From Aphanothece sacrum FPU1 (GTDB taxonomy: Bacteria > Cyanobacteriota > Cyanobacteriia > Cyanobacteriales > Microcystaceae): 64,000 nt of DNA. The stretch covers positions 1-64,000 of the forward strand of contig NZ_BDQK01000001.1 of the NCBI RefSeq assembly GCF_003864295.1, written 5' to 3'. A model generated the notes under the pieces. It saw only the letters and a program-made list of their open reading frames with translations, was not told the DNA's origin and searched no databases. A program made the translations under genes and the position numbers. Below, in pieces: positions 16,396 to 25,616 of the stretch. How positions within the stretch are numbered: position 1 is the first letter of the stretch; every line of letters begins with the position of its first letter.

Positions 16396-17175
16396 ATGAC
16401 CATGCTAAATAATCAACGGTTACTCAATCTAATCACCGTAGGGATGTTACTTCTAGGCACTGCACCCACCATTGCCCAACCCACGAGAAACCCTTCTAGC
16501 ACACAGAATAGGATACTTACCAGATTCTTATTCAAACCGCCACCACAAGACCCGAAACCAGAGCAAACAAGGGGCGCAGGATCGCGTCATGATGGGCAAT
16601 GTGCAGGAGATGCAACCCCAACCAATCTGGCTAAAATTTCATCAGAGAGGTCATATATGGTTCCTCTGGCTCCTACTACTAACACTGGGTTAACCATAGC
16701 AGAACGCCCAACCTTTTTTGTCTATTTACCAGAAACCTCTGCTAAGCAAGTGGTGTTAAGTATTAGGGAAGAAGGTATAACCCATCTCTCTCAAACCTTT
16801 TTCCCCATAACAGGTGAGTCTGGTATTATTAGTTTTCGGCCTTCTTCTGACTCCCCTCCCCTAGAAGTAGGGAAAACCTATCAGTGGATAGTGGTGTTAG
16901 TGTGTGGGCAAAGACCAAGCCCTAATGATCCGGCGATCGCTTCTTGGGTGCGTCGTGTTGCCTTATCTGGCCAGATAAAACAGGGGTCAGCTTTGGAGCA
17001 AGCTGCTTGGTATGGGGAGCGGGGTATTTGGTATGATGCGTTGACTTTTCTGGTTCAAGCAAGGCGATCTCGACCCGGTGCGCAACCTAATAATCAAGAC
17101 TTGACGGATATTTGGATACAGTTTTTGGAGTCAGGAGGACTGAAGGCGATCGCAACGGAGTCCCTTCGATTTTAG
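16396..17175 (+). CDS. DUF928 family secreted protein
   Basis: A 259-residue protein with a signal peptide (LLNLITVGMLLLGTAPTIAQ, cut near residue 28). It carries the DUF928 hallmarks: RGAGSRHDG near the start of the domain, LAPTTNTGLTIAERPTFFVYLP, PLEVGKTYQWIVVLVCG and WYDALTFL with the late ALEQAAWYGERGIWYDA motif. DUF928 proteins are cyanobacterial, of unknown function, and in my recollection often lie near TPS, CHAT and CHASE2 genes, as here. It is likely periplasmic. It reads away from the lipoprotein operon across promoter region D. Confidence 0.8.
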   Translation: MTMLNNQRLLNLITVGMLLLGTAPTIAQPTRNPSSTQNRILTRFLFKPPPQDPKPEQTRGAGSRHDGQCAGDATPTNLAKISSERSYMVPLAPTTNTGLTIAERPTFFVYLPETSAKQVVLSIREEGITHLSQTFFPITGESGIISFRPSSDSPPLEVGKTYQWIVVLVCGQRPSPNDPAIASWVRRVALSGQIKQGSALEQAAWYGERGIWYDALTFLVQARRSRPGAQPNNQDLTDIWIQFLESGGLKAIATESLRF

Positions 17176-17315
17176 AACGATATCTCAAACCCTGATTATG
17201 ACCTTACAGTGCTTAACTCCTAATATCTTTGTTTTGAGCAAATTTCCAACACTTTACAACTAGGAGAAAATCCCCTTAATATTATTAATATTTTCGTTAT
17301 TTTTGTTTTCAACAA

Positions 17316-17507
17316 TCATAACCTTGATATTATAGAATCCGGTTTTTTGCTTTCGTTGGCAACTTCTAACCAGCCTAGTATGGCATCTCGAAGGTTATTG
17401 ATGACTTCATCCATACTGTCTCCTTCCGTTACGCAACCGGGGAGCGCAGAAACTTCCGCCCAGTAACCTCCTTCTTCGGCGGGATGAATAATAGCGTTGA
17501 TTTTCAT
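17316..17507 (-). CDS. HicB-like antitoxin, orphan
   Basis: A 63-residue protein, MKINAIIHPAEEGGYWAEV then LPGCVTEGDSMDEVINNLRDAI, the classic HicB partial RNase-H fold. Usually paired with a HicA RNA-cutting toxin of about 60-80 residues; no HicA-like ORF is seen on either side. The C-terminus ends at ISRL without a DNA-binding domain. It may act on a toxin elsewhere or be a remnant. Confidence 0.75.
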   Translation of the reverse strand: MKINAIIHPAEEGGYWAEVSALPGCVTEGDSMDEVINNLRDAILGWLEVANESKKPDSIISRL

Positions 17508-17587
17508 TGTTTTCTCGACTTAGCTTGTTTTGTCTGCATCAATTTTAACAGAGTGCGAGCAATTCTCTAACTAATTTTAAATAAATT

Positions 17588-20377
17588 TTAGTCCGCTAAT
17601 TTCTGCTCAATAAATGCTTGATTTTCTCGACTTTCTGACTGTTTGAGGTATTCAATAGCAATACGTCCAGTAGTTAGATCTTTTTGATAAGTTTCTAATA
17701 GCAAGGATAAAGTAAGTCTAAAATGAAGTCTATCTCTTTGCTTATTAGTGATAACAAATAAGACAACTGTCGCCCCCGAAAGTGCCAAAAATGACGGGAC
17801 AAAAGGTAGCCACCAACCCAACATAAAAGCTAAATAACATCCTGCCAAAAGTCCACTACTGGCAACCAACAAACTAAACGAGATCGCCCTAATAAATTTA
17901 AACTGCCAGCTTATTACTGTCCCGACAAAAGCGATCGCGGTTATCCATAGCCATTCGAGGGGATCAGACCAAACACGAAGTAGAGGTCGTCCATCAATAG
18001 CAGAACTAATTATTTGACTGGCAATATTAGCATGGAGGACTATCCCAGGCATTCTCTCAGGAGAACGGAATAGTCTGCTACTGTAAGGCGTATAAAATAA
18101 ATCATTAATGCTTTCGGCTGTCGTGCCAATGAATACCAGGCGATCGCGTAAACTGTCGGGAGGTATTTTGTTTTCTAACAGTTCCCTCAGAGAAAAAGTC
18201 GAAAAATTATCCTGATTGCCCCGAAAATTGAGCAAAATCTGATATCCTCCCGATTGGGTGTGGACATATCCCCCGTCATTACCTGTAAACCGCTTAAAGA
18301 TAGCTTTTCCCAAGCGCACTCCCTGGACTGGCAGCCCCTCACTGTCAAGGGGTTTTAGGGTGATTCCTTCAGCTTCAAGATAGTGCAGTGCCATTTTTAC
18401 CGCTAAACTGTAGCGCACCTTATTATCAGAAAGAATAACAGATAACAGGGCCCGACGTACCTTTCCATCCCCGTCTACCACCAGATCAGCAAACCCTACT
18501 TGTCCCAGTTTACTTAACACAGGAGAAGCTGCAACTGGGTTCTCTATTACTTTCTCAATGCCAAATAAGTTAGGAGTTGATTGAAGTATTTTTACTAATT
18601 CCCTATGTCCAGGGTTTTTGGCTTTAATATTGGTAACGGGTAAATCTCGATAGAGATCCAGTCCAATGGCTTGAGGATTTTGGGCTTTAATGTTGGCAAT
18701 AGCTTGAGCTAAAATACCATCAGGAATCGGCCACTGTCCTATTTGACTCAAATCTGTCTCGTCGATAGTAACAATAGCTATGCGAGTATCTGGGGTTTCA
18801 GGCGATCGCCAACGAAAGAACAGATCAAGCTGGTTCCATTCTAATCCTTGTAATATTCCGCAGAAGCGCAACAGCAGGATAGATGCAGTGACAGCTAAGG
18901 CAGTTAGGGGCATCCATCCCCACCAAATTCGCCGTTTTAGGACTTCTTGTGTAGCTTTCAACCTAGCTAAAGCCAGCAGGTGACTAGCTTGTTCAGTAGC
19001 TTCGAGTAATTTTTGTGTCTGTTGCTTAGCTAAATCTTGACTAGCGACTAAAAATTGATAGTCCCCATCACTGAGGCTTTTACCTAAGGCCCAAGTTAAC
19101 GCATCTTGCAACTCTAAACCCTGTAATAAAGAGGACTCATCTTGACCACCTGAAGCCATCCAAGCGGCGATCGCCCGAAAATAGGGGCGCAACTTCTCTA
19201 AGTTCCTGTCAACCCATTTTTTATCAAAAACAGTTTTATAAATAGGATTATAAACTTTGATTTGTCCTTGATCTTCTACTACTAACCCTGACAATCGCAA
19301 TTCCATTTGTTCGGGACTGCCATCGGCGCGAATCTCTCTTTGTTGTAAGATTTTTTGATACAGTCCTAACAGTTGTACTGCCTTTTGTTCATTGCGCAGA
19401 ATTCTATCTCGAATAGTTCTTAAATGTTCTGGTTCATCTTGGGCTTCCCAATTTTTTACAATACGAGATTGTATTACTTGCTTGATCAATTCTGTATTTT
19501 CCTGATTTTCTTTCCCTATATTTTGCTGGTTATTGTTTATATTATGCGGTTGAGTTTCTAGATTATTAAAATTTGGTGTCAGAGGGAGATTTTCAGCCCT
19601 AATAATCAACTGACACAGTTTTTGTGTCAGAAAGGGTTGCCCACCTGTCCAGTCTAATATTTCTTTGATAACTGTTTCAGGATGATCAATTTTACCTTCT
19701 AATCCATCAATTAATGATTGAACTTCGTCAAATTGAAACCCTTGCAGTTGAATGGCCTTACCAATATTAAATGGAGTTTGGATTTTGTCTTGAATTAAAT
19801 CTGAAGGCGTTGCTACTCCCAACAAAGCGAAGGTGAGGCGTTTATAGTCAAAATGGGTGTCACGTTGCTCATAAAAATAACGAATTAGTCCAAAAAAATC
19901 ATCAAGAGAGAAATTATGGCTAAGAACCCGATCAATTTCATCTACGAAAATAACAATATTTTCTTTAATTTCAACTAATAGTATCTCCTCAATAAATAAG
20001 CTTAAACATTGTACAGGAGAAAGTAAATCTCGCCGTTCCCGCCACCAAATTCGCCATTTAATTTTTGAGGTAAGTTGACAACTACTAACCAGAGATTGAA
20101 CAATTCCTGCATACCATTTTTCTGGGGTTACATCCTGTTTTCCCATTCCCGTTAAGTCAATAAAAACGCAGACTGTCCCTTCCGCTTGCAACTTTTGCAT
20201 GGTTCGCACCCGTAAGCTAGATTTACCCATTTGTCGGGAGTTGAGGACATAACAAAATTGACCAGATTTTAAAGCTTGATAGAAGTCTACATCAGCTTGT
20301 CGCGTCACATAGCTAGGCGCGTCACCGTCGAGACTCCCTCCGACTTGATATTGATAGTTTGACTTGGTATTAGTCAT
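17588..20377 (-). CDS. AAA-like ATPase fused to CHASE2 sensor domain
   Basis: 929 residues from ATG 20377; the frame opens further upstream, but family members start near YQVGGSL. N-terminal AAA-like (AAA_35-type) domain: Walker A-like NSRQMGKSSLRV (about residue 50) and Walker B IVIFVDEIDRVL, ending with TGGQPFLTQKLCQLI. A membrane helix near 485-505 precedes an extracellular CHASE2 domain (FRWRSPETPDTRIAIVTIDE; RLVFIGTTAESINDLFYTPY), then three C-terminal membrane helices and a short cytoplasmic tail. No cyclase or kinase output domain is present. It probably couples an outside signal to an NTPase. Lies 97 bases after a second AAA-like gene on the same strand. Confidence 0.8.
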   Translation of the reverse strand: MTNTKSNYQYQVGGSLDGDAPSYVTRQADVDFYQALKSGQFCYVLNSRQMGKSSLRVRTMQKLQAEGTVCVFIDLTGMGKQDVTPEKWYAGIVQSLVSSCQLTSKIKWRIWWRERRDLLSPVQCLSLFIEEILLVEIKENIVIFVDEIDRVLSHNFSLDDFFGLIRYFYEQRDTHFDYKRLTFALLGVATPSDLIQDKIQTPFNIGKAIQLQGFQFDEVQSLIDGLEGKIDHPETVIKEILDWTGGQPFLTQKLCQLIIRAENLPLTPNFNNLETQPHNINNNQQNIGKENQENTELIKQVIQSRIVKNWEAQDEPEHLRTIRDRILRNEQKAVQLLGLYQKILQQREIRADGSPEQMELRLSGLVVEDQGQIKVYNPIYKTVFDKKWVDRNLEKLRPYFRAIAAWMASGGQDESSLLQGLELQDALTWALGKSLSDGDYQFLVASQDLAKQQTQKLLEATEQASHLLALARLKATQEVLKRRIWWGWMPLTALAVTASILLLRFCGILQGLEWNQLDLFFRWRSPETPDTRIAIVTIDETDLSQIGQWPIPDGILAQAIANIKAQNPQAIGLDLYRDLPVTNIKAKNPGHRELVKILQSTPNLFGIEKVIENPVAASPVLSKLGQVGFADLVVDGDGKVRRALLSVILSDNKVRYSLAVKMALHYLEAEGITLKPLDSEGLPVQGVRLGKAIFKRFTGNDGGYVHTQSGGYQILLNFRGNQDNFSTFSLRELLENKIPPDSLRDRLVFIGTTAESINDLFYTPYSSRLFRSPERMPGIVLHANIASQIISSAIDGRPLLRVWSDPLEWLWITAIAFVGTVISWQFKFIRAISFSLLVASSGLLAGCYLAFMLGWWLPFVPSFLALSGATVVLFVITNKQRDRLHFRLTLSLLLETYQKDLTTGRIAIEYLKQSESRENQAFIEQKLAD

Positions 20378-20474
20378 GAATACTGGTGTTAATTTTTCAC
20401 AGATGAGGCACAGCCAGGAACTATTGATAACTAGGTGGACTAAATTAAACAGTTCGCGCTCAAGAACAATAAAA

Positions 20475-21812
20475 TTAAACCGACAAAACACGGCAAAAAT
20501 ACTCACGATACAAATGACAGCGAGGCATTACCTGATTATCATGTTGCCGCACTAATCCCATACTATGCAACTTATAAATCTGCATCGAATCTAATTCTAC
20601 TGGTTCTGATGACGCGACAACAGTTTGCAACGCTTGAGCTAGTTTCGGTGCTTGTTGCAAAATCTCCAAATGTCGCCGCAGATGGTTACTATAAATTCCG
20701 GCTTCTGTTGCTGCATCTCGCAATAGCTGTTCTAGAGTCATTTTCCCAGAACTTACCTCATACAGGGCCAACCGCACTAAATAGGGATGTCCCCCCACCA
20801 TACCCATTAACGCCTCTATCTGGGACTCATTCCAACTCAGTCCATGAACGTTTGCCAAAGAAAGCACATGCTTTGAATCAAATTCGAGCAACTCTACGGG
20901 AACCCCTGCATTAAACGGCGATTGATTCATGTCTAGGGGGATATAACATTCTGTTGAGTGTGCCATTACTAACCGCAGTTGCTTCCATTGTGGAGAAATC
21001 TTCCCCTTTTCATGCCAACTTCGTAACATCCCCAAAAAGTCTTCAATAACTTCAGTATGGGGAAAAATCAAATCCACCTCATCTAATGCTAAGACCAAGG
21101 GACAATCTATGGCTGGTAATAAATACTCCTCAAAATATACTGTACAATTATCATTACTCCCCAAAATCTCTGTATCCCAATAATCTCCCAGTTTATTTTC
21201 TAATTTTAATTGCCGACCCACCATCAAACACAGCCAACGCAGAAATTTATCTAAATTTGTCACAATAGACCGCTCAACACTGCTCAAATTCAAGTACACT
21301 GTTCTGTAATTCAGAGACTGGCAATGATTGAGGATCTGAGTTATCAATGAAGTTTTGCCCATCAACTTGGGGGCTTTAATCCGAATCAGAGAACCTAGCT
21401 TAACAATTGCATCATAACACAGAGACTCAATCCCATTTCGCTCCACATAGAAGCTCGAATCTGGAGGAACTGACCCCTCTGGAAAAAGAATCTCTTTGAC
21501 TGACTCCAAATCAGCCTGTAGAAGTTTTTGTCCCGTTGATGCTCTCTTGAGAGGTTCCCGAAGATTTTTTTTACTGACCTTTTCTGCCAATATATCTGAC
21601 AGCTTTTTCCATAGCTTATTACCCACATCTTTATTGAGGTAGTCAACAGTATAGCCAGCCAGTTGTGCCATTTCCTCGTAAGTTTTTCCCTCCCAAGACC
21701 CCTGAAGCACTATCATCTCAACATCGCTCAGGTATTTTCCTGTCTTTTGCAAAGCAAGTCGCTCGGCCAACTGTTTTGCCTCTGTCCAACTGAATTCAGA
21801 GTCGAAGTTCAT
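20475..21812 (-). CDS. AAA-like ATPase with N-terminal vMAP-type HTH
   Basis: A 445-residue protein. Residues 1-90 (LSDVEMIVLQGSWEGKTYEE then AQLAGYTVDYLNKDVGNKLW) match the helix-turn-helix found at the N-terminus of cyanobacterial vWA-MoxR-associated proteins. An AAA-like domain follows: RIKAPKLMGKTSLITQIL (Walker A variant) and LVLALDEVDLIFPH (Walker B), ending GGHPYLVRLALYEV. No C-terminal effector domain. It probably acts with the AAA-CHASE2 protein encoded downstream. Related multidomain proteins often join such modules to caspase or CHAT domains; here the CHAT protein is encoded separately about 6.4 kb away. Confidence 0.75.
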   Translation of the reverse strand: MNFDSEFSWTEAKQLAERLALQKTGKYLSDVEMIVLQGSWEGKTYEEMAQLAGYTVDYLNKDVGNKLWKKLSDILAEKVSKKNLREPLKRASTGQKLLQADLESVKEILFPEGSVPPDSSFYVERNGIESLCYDAIVKLGSLIRIKAPKLMGKTSLITQILNHCQSLNYRTVYLNLSSVERSIVTNLDKFLRWLCLMVGRQLKLENKLGDYWDTEILGSNDNCTVYFEEYLLPAIDCPLVLALDEVDLIFPHTEVIEDFLGMLRSWHEKGKISPQWKQLRLVMAHSTECYIPLDMNQSPFNAGVPVELLEFDSKHVLSLANVHGLSWNESQIEALMGMVGGHPYLVRLALYEVSSGKMTLEQLLRDAATEAGIYSNHLRRHLEILQQAPKLAQALQTVVASSEPVELDSMQIYKLHSMGLVRQHDNQVMPRCHLYREYFCRVLSV

Positions 21813-21977
21813 CAGATCCTAGCTTCCTTTGCTTTCTCAGTCGTTTTGTTCACTACCTTATTTATATCAGGCTAACTGCTAGACTATCATAAATAGACAA
21901 ATAAACGACTAAAGTAGGGTGGGCAATGCCCACCTGATAATATTTAAAGGTTATCAAAATTTTTTATACTTTAGGAC

Positions 21978-22451
21978 TTAGGCAGGATCTGTCAGGATAA
22001 AATCCTGAAAATTATGTTTAAAATAATCTAACAGAACTGATTTAACAATCGGGACACTAACTGAATTTCCCAATTGTTTATAAGCAGAATCATCATCAGG
22101 ATGTAATCTAAAATCATCATTAAAACCTTGTAATCTTGCACATTCTCTAGGAGTAATTTTTCGAGGTTTGTTATTAGTAACAATACCTAAACGATGAGGA
22201 TCAGAACTTGTTAAAGTAATCGAAATACTGTCTGGGTCTAAAAATTTGAAAACCTCAAAAGACATATTTCCACACACAGGGCCATATTTACCTTTTTCTT
22301 CCTTGAGATATCCTTTAGATACTAAACTCAAAATAACTTTTTCTAAATCATTTTTTAAATAAAATGTCTTAATTTGCTCTAAGGTTAAACTTTTTCCATC
22401 TTGCTCAATTCCAAAAACTTTTTTACGACGATTGGCAATTAATACATTCAT
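21978..22451 (-). pseudogene. DNA cytosine methyltransferase, C-terminal fragment
   Basis: 157 residues covering a target-recognition region and the last conserved motifs of C5-cytosine methyltransferases: KITPRECARLQGF (motif IX) and YKQLGNSVSVPIV (motif X). The N-terminal half with the SAM site (FxGxGG) and the catalytic PCQ motif is missing, so it cannot methylate alone. Upstream, in the same frame after one stop codon, comes a nuclease fragment, suggesting a deletion that removed the start of the methylase gene. Part of a decayed restriction-modification locus at 21978-23253. Confidence 0.75.
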
Positions 22452-22460
22452 AAAAACGAA

Positions 22461-22868
22461 TCATCCTAAAATATCCTTAATAAAATCACCTAAAATTTCA
22501 AACTCGGTTTCTCGATAAGCAATAGTACAGTCACTATATTGACAAATTGTTGAAATAGCAGAACTTCTTTGAAAATTTCCAGCCCCATCAATAATATACG
22601 CAATTTTATAACCTTGCTTGTGCATCAAAGATTGACGCTTTATAGCTTGTCCTGCTTTTCTTTCAATGGTACTATTAGTCGTAACCTGAAAGCTAATTTC
22701 AACACCGACTATATTTTGGTTTCTCTGAACAACTATATCAAATGGCATTCCTTCTTCTTTTTCATAGTCATTAAGATAAACTTTACCATTACTTTTGATT
22801 TGATAAGCTTGTTCTAAATAATTTTCAAGAAATTTAACAACCCTTTTTTGTGCTAAGTAGTCGGACAT
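22461..22868 (-). pseudogene. Type II restriction endonuclease, C-terminal fragment
   Basis: 135 residues with a PD-(D/E)xK-like core: FDIVVQRNQNIVGVEISFQV (Asp, Glu) and TIERKAGQAIKRQ, then YKIAYIIDGAGNFQRSSA, typical of type II restriction enzymes. It is short for the family, and the ORF at 22948-23253 looks like the missing N-terminal part. The gap between holds GC-rich CTCCGGCG units (about 22911-22945) like those inside MITE family A. Recognition sequence not predictable. It could still be a separate small nuclease; the split-gene reading is inference. Confidence 0.6.
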
Positions 22869-22947
22869 AAATAAACAATACTATGTTAAGAAATGTAACT
22901 AGGTTGTAACCCCTCTCCGGCGCTCCGGCGCTCCGGCGCTCCCCTGC

Positions 22948-23253
22948 TCACTTCACCGTAACGTTTATTTTTGTCGAGTTACTTAGTTCACCTCCATAAT
23001 CAGCTAAGACAACCAGATGCTTCAAGAAAAGATTAGCCGGAAATTTTGCTGCTTCAATAATTTCAAATACCTGTTCAGGACTTTGATGACAAAGTTTTAG
23101 AATTGAGATAAATTGATCCTGACTCTTTAAAAGAATTGGTATAATACTTTCTCTATCACTTAGTTTTAAAAGTTCATCTGGCCACCAAATAACAGCAACT
23201 TCCTGAAGCTGTTTAATATCTCTTTTATACTTACTTAAATCTCTATTATTCAT
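22948..23253 (-). pseudogene. Probable N-terminal fragment of the restriction endonuclease
   Basis: 101 residues, helical (SKYKRDIKQLQEVAVIWWP; FPANLFLKHLVVLADYGGE). The LKHLVVLADYGGE stretch resembles the first domain of several type II restriction enzymes. It ends TKINVTVK at a TGA bordering a GC-rich repeat, after which the catalytic fragment begins about 80 bases on. It starts five bases after the surE stop codon, so it may still be transcribed. Assignment to the endonuclease rests on position and on a motif recalled from the family, hence moderate confidence. Confidence 0.45.
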
Positions 23254-23257
23254 ATTG

Positions 23258-23935
23258 CTAAAGCTTAATTAAAGTAACAGAAATATTCCCAGAAAAACAC
23301 ACATCTACATCTGTTCCTTCTGAACGCTTTCGTTTAGCATATTCTCCTTGATAATAATAAAATTCCCCATCTACTCGATAATCTACAGGTAAAGGATGGG
23401 TACTCATCTCACAAAAAATTATCTCAGGTTCAGGACAATTTATCTCTAAATGAGGTAGATTAACATTCCAAAAACTATTAGGAGGAATCGGATAATTCAA
23501 AAGACTATCTAATACTTTAGTTGTCCATTTTGTGGCTATTTCCCAATCAATCAATAAGGGACGTTTAATCCAATGAGAAATAGCAATTCCTGGTATTCCG
23601 TGCATTGCTGATTCTCTTACTGCTGCTACTGTTCCTGAAATATAAACATCTACTCCTAAATTTCCCCCCGCATTAATTCCTGATAGTACCCATTTAGTTT
23701 CTTTGGCAATTTGAGTTAAGGCTAAACGAGTACAATCTGCAGGAGTTCCTGATACACAATATTCGGTTTCTGAGCGTTTTTTTAAGTGAATAGGTTGATG
23801 GGTTGTTACTTTATGACCACACCCTGAATGGGGGTCTTTTGGCGCAACAATAATTCCTTTTTTTCCTAAAGCATTGTGTAATGCACGAATACCAGGAGCA
23901 TCAATTCCATCATCATTAGTGAGAATAAAGGTCAT
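23258..23935 (-). CDS. surE: 5'/3'-nucleotidase SurE
   Basis: A 225-residue metal-dependent phosphatase of nucleoside monophosphates. The signature start MTFILTNDDGIDAPGI (adjacent Asp metal ligands), APKDPHSGCGH, CVSGTPADC and LSGINAGGNLGVDVYISGTV (metal-binding Asn) are all present. Length is slightly short of the usual 250-270, but the motifs are complete. An alternative first gene of a unit with the restriction fragments downstream is suggested by the five-base spacing. Confidence 0.92.
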   Translation of the reverse strand: MTFILTNDDGIDAPGIRALHNALGKKGIIVAPKDPHSGCGHKVTTHQPIHLKKRSETEYCVSGTPADCTRLALTQIAKETKWVLSGINAGGNLGVDVYISGTVAAVRESAMHGIPGIAISHWIKRPLLIDWEIATKWTTKVLDSLLNYPIPPNSFWNVNLPHLEINCPEPEIIFCEMSTHPLPVDYRVDGEFYYYQGEYAKRKRSEGTDVDVCFSGNISVTLIKL

Positions 23936-23965
23936 TTGGCGTTACCAGTTATCAGTTATCAGTTA

Positions 23966-25360
23966 CTATTGTTTGAATAAATAAACATCATCTCTTTTAT
24001 ATATTAATTGAAATTTGGAAATTTGTCCAATTTTTTGTTTTAATGTTTCAATTAATTCTGGTGAACTTGCTCGACCTGGATGACGTTTATTTAATAATAT
24101 ATAATTAAATTCTTGTAAATCAAACTTCTCTGCACCATTTTCTGCTAATTTAATGACTGAACGTTGACTAAGGTGGGGAGCAATATAAGTTGAAGTTAAT
24201 ACATTATCTTGACTTGAAATTTGACTAATTGCTTCTTGAGTCGCTTTCCAAGTATCAAGAGATTCTAAATAACGGAAGGTAAAATATCCGAATTTTGCTA
24301 AGGCTAAAAATCCAATTAATGACCAAATAATTATATATTTTTCTTGTCTAAACCATGTTTTTTCTGCTGCCATTGTTATAATGACTGAAACCATTAAAAA
24401 TGGAATAATTGGTAAAGAGTATTGATGTAATAAGTCTTTTTGTAAGGTATCTTGCGATAACAAGTTCATACCTAAAACCGGAATGGCAGCTACTAAAGGA
24501 GAAAGATGACGGAAAGATAAACCCCAAATTAATGGAACTAACAGTAAAAGTAAATATTCTAAGTTAGGTAAATTAAATAATCCTTGTAATAATAACCAAG
24601 GTTTGAAAATAAAGTTTTGGGCAATTTCTGTAAAGGAATTTCCTAAATAACTAAATCGGGCAATATGCCGTCCAATATTAGCACTATTATCACTAAATAA
24701 GGGAATAATTAAACGGGTACTAATAATAAACCAAGTTACACCTAAACCCAAAGCAATACTACCAAATAAACGTTTTTTCTCGAAAAATAATAACCAAATT
24801 CCCATAAAGCTAACAGTCAAAGATAATACCCCTTTACAACTTAAAATTATTATAATTGCTAAAATAAATATGTTTAGATTATTAGTATAAGCTGCTAATA
24901 TAGCCCATAAAATAGCAGGAATGGCAATCACATCAGGATGAAAATCAAATAAATTAATGTTAAAAATTATAGGATAAAGTAAATAAACTAAACTAATAGT
25001 TAATGATTGAGACTTTTTTAATCCTTGATATTGGGCTATATACCAAATAGGTAAGACTCCTAAACTTAAACAGAATGCTTGAATAAATAATAACCAATAA
25101 ACAGTTGGATAAATTTTATAGAATAAGGATAAGGGATAGAAAATCAAAGCAGCATGATCTCCTAATATATGAATATTTAGGAAAGAAGAAATAGGCGATT
25201 TACTTTGACTAATTAAATAAACAGCTTGATCAAAAATTGCTAAATCCCAAGCCGTTGATTGAAATAAAATATGTTTAATACTACTAGCAATAAACAAAAT
25301 TATAGTGCTAATTCCTATAATAATATAAATAGGTTTAATTAGAGATTGAGAAAGTTTCAT
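23966..25360 (-). CDS. DUF2079 polytopic membrane protein
   Basis: 464 residues with about ten membrane helices. The family signature lies near the start: HILFQSTAWDLAIFDQAVYL and LGDHAALIFYPLSLFY. DUF2079 proteins resemble GT-C-fold glycosyltransferases, with a large hydrophilic C-terminal part (here from about residue 385: SQISSQDNVLTSTYIAPHLS). No enzymatic role has been assigned to my knowledge. It lies 30 bases upstream of surE on the same strand; the short gap contains a CAGTTAT heptamer repeat also seen at 48553. Confidence 0.8.
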   Translation of the reverse strand: MKLSQSLIKPIYIIIGISTIILFIASSIKHILFQSTAWDLAIFDQAVYLISQSKSPISSFLNIHILGDHAALIFYPLSLFYKIYPTVYWLLFIQAFCLSLGVLPIWYIAQYQGLKKSQSLTISLVYLLYPIIFNINLFDFHPDVIAIPAILWAILAAYTNNLNIFILAIIIILSCKGVLSLTVSFMGIWLLFFEKKRLFGSIALGLGVTWFIISTRLIIPLFSDNSANIGRHIARFSYLGNSFTEIAQNFIFKPWLLLQGLFNLPNLEYLLLLLVPLIWGLSFRHLSPLVAAIPVLGMNLLSQDTLQKDLLHQYSLPIIPFLMVSVIITMAAEKTWFRQEKYIIIWSLIGFLALAKFGYFTFRYLESLDTWKATQEAISQISSQDNVLTSTYIAPHLSQRSVIKLAENGAEKFDLQEFNYILLNKRHPGRASSPELIETLKQKIGQISKFQLIYKRDDVYLFKQ

Positions 25361-25461
25361 TCAATTAATGTAACAAAATATATTTTTACTCTCTAAAATA
25401 TCATAAAAGTGACCATTTTGTCCGCTCAGATAATTTCATTTTTATTAAGATTTTGTTGATC

Positions 25462-25480
25462 AAACCTTAGATAAACCTTA
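25462..25480 (+). promoter_or_regulatory. Pho-box-like direct repeat
   Basis: AAACCTTA at 25462-25469 and 25473-25480, an 11-bp direct repeat as expected for a PhoB/SphR-type regulator; reading the 8-mers as TCAAACCT and ATAAACCT gives a near match to the cyanobacterial Pho box CTTAACCT. It lies about 137 bases before the PhoX-like gene, fitting phosphate control. No clear third repeat is visible. Confidence 0.45.
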
Positions 25481-25616
25481 AAATTTTCAGAACTTCACCT
25501 AAATTTAATTAAACAATAAACCGCTCTTATCTTACTCTCAACATACTAAACAGTTGTGAGGAGAATTTAAGTTTAAAAAATCCTCATTTGCACAAATCTG
25601 TCCTAACCAGAGAATC

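Noticed and set aside
20364-21875. Plus-strand ORFs opposite the AAA genes
   Set aside because: Antisense to well-supported genes and without recognisable domains or ribosome sites.
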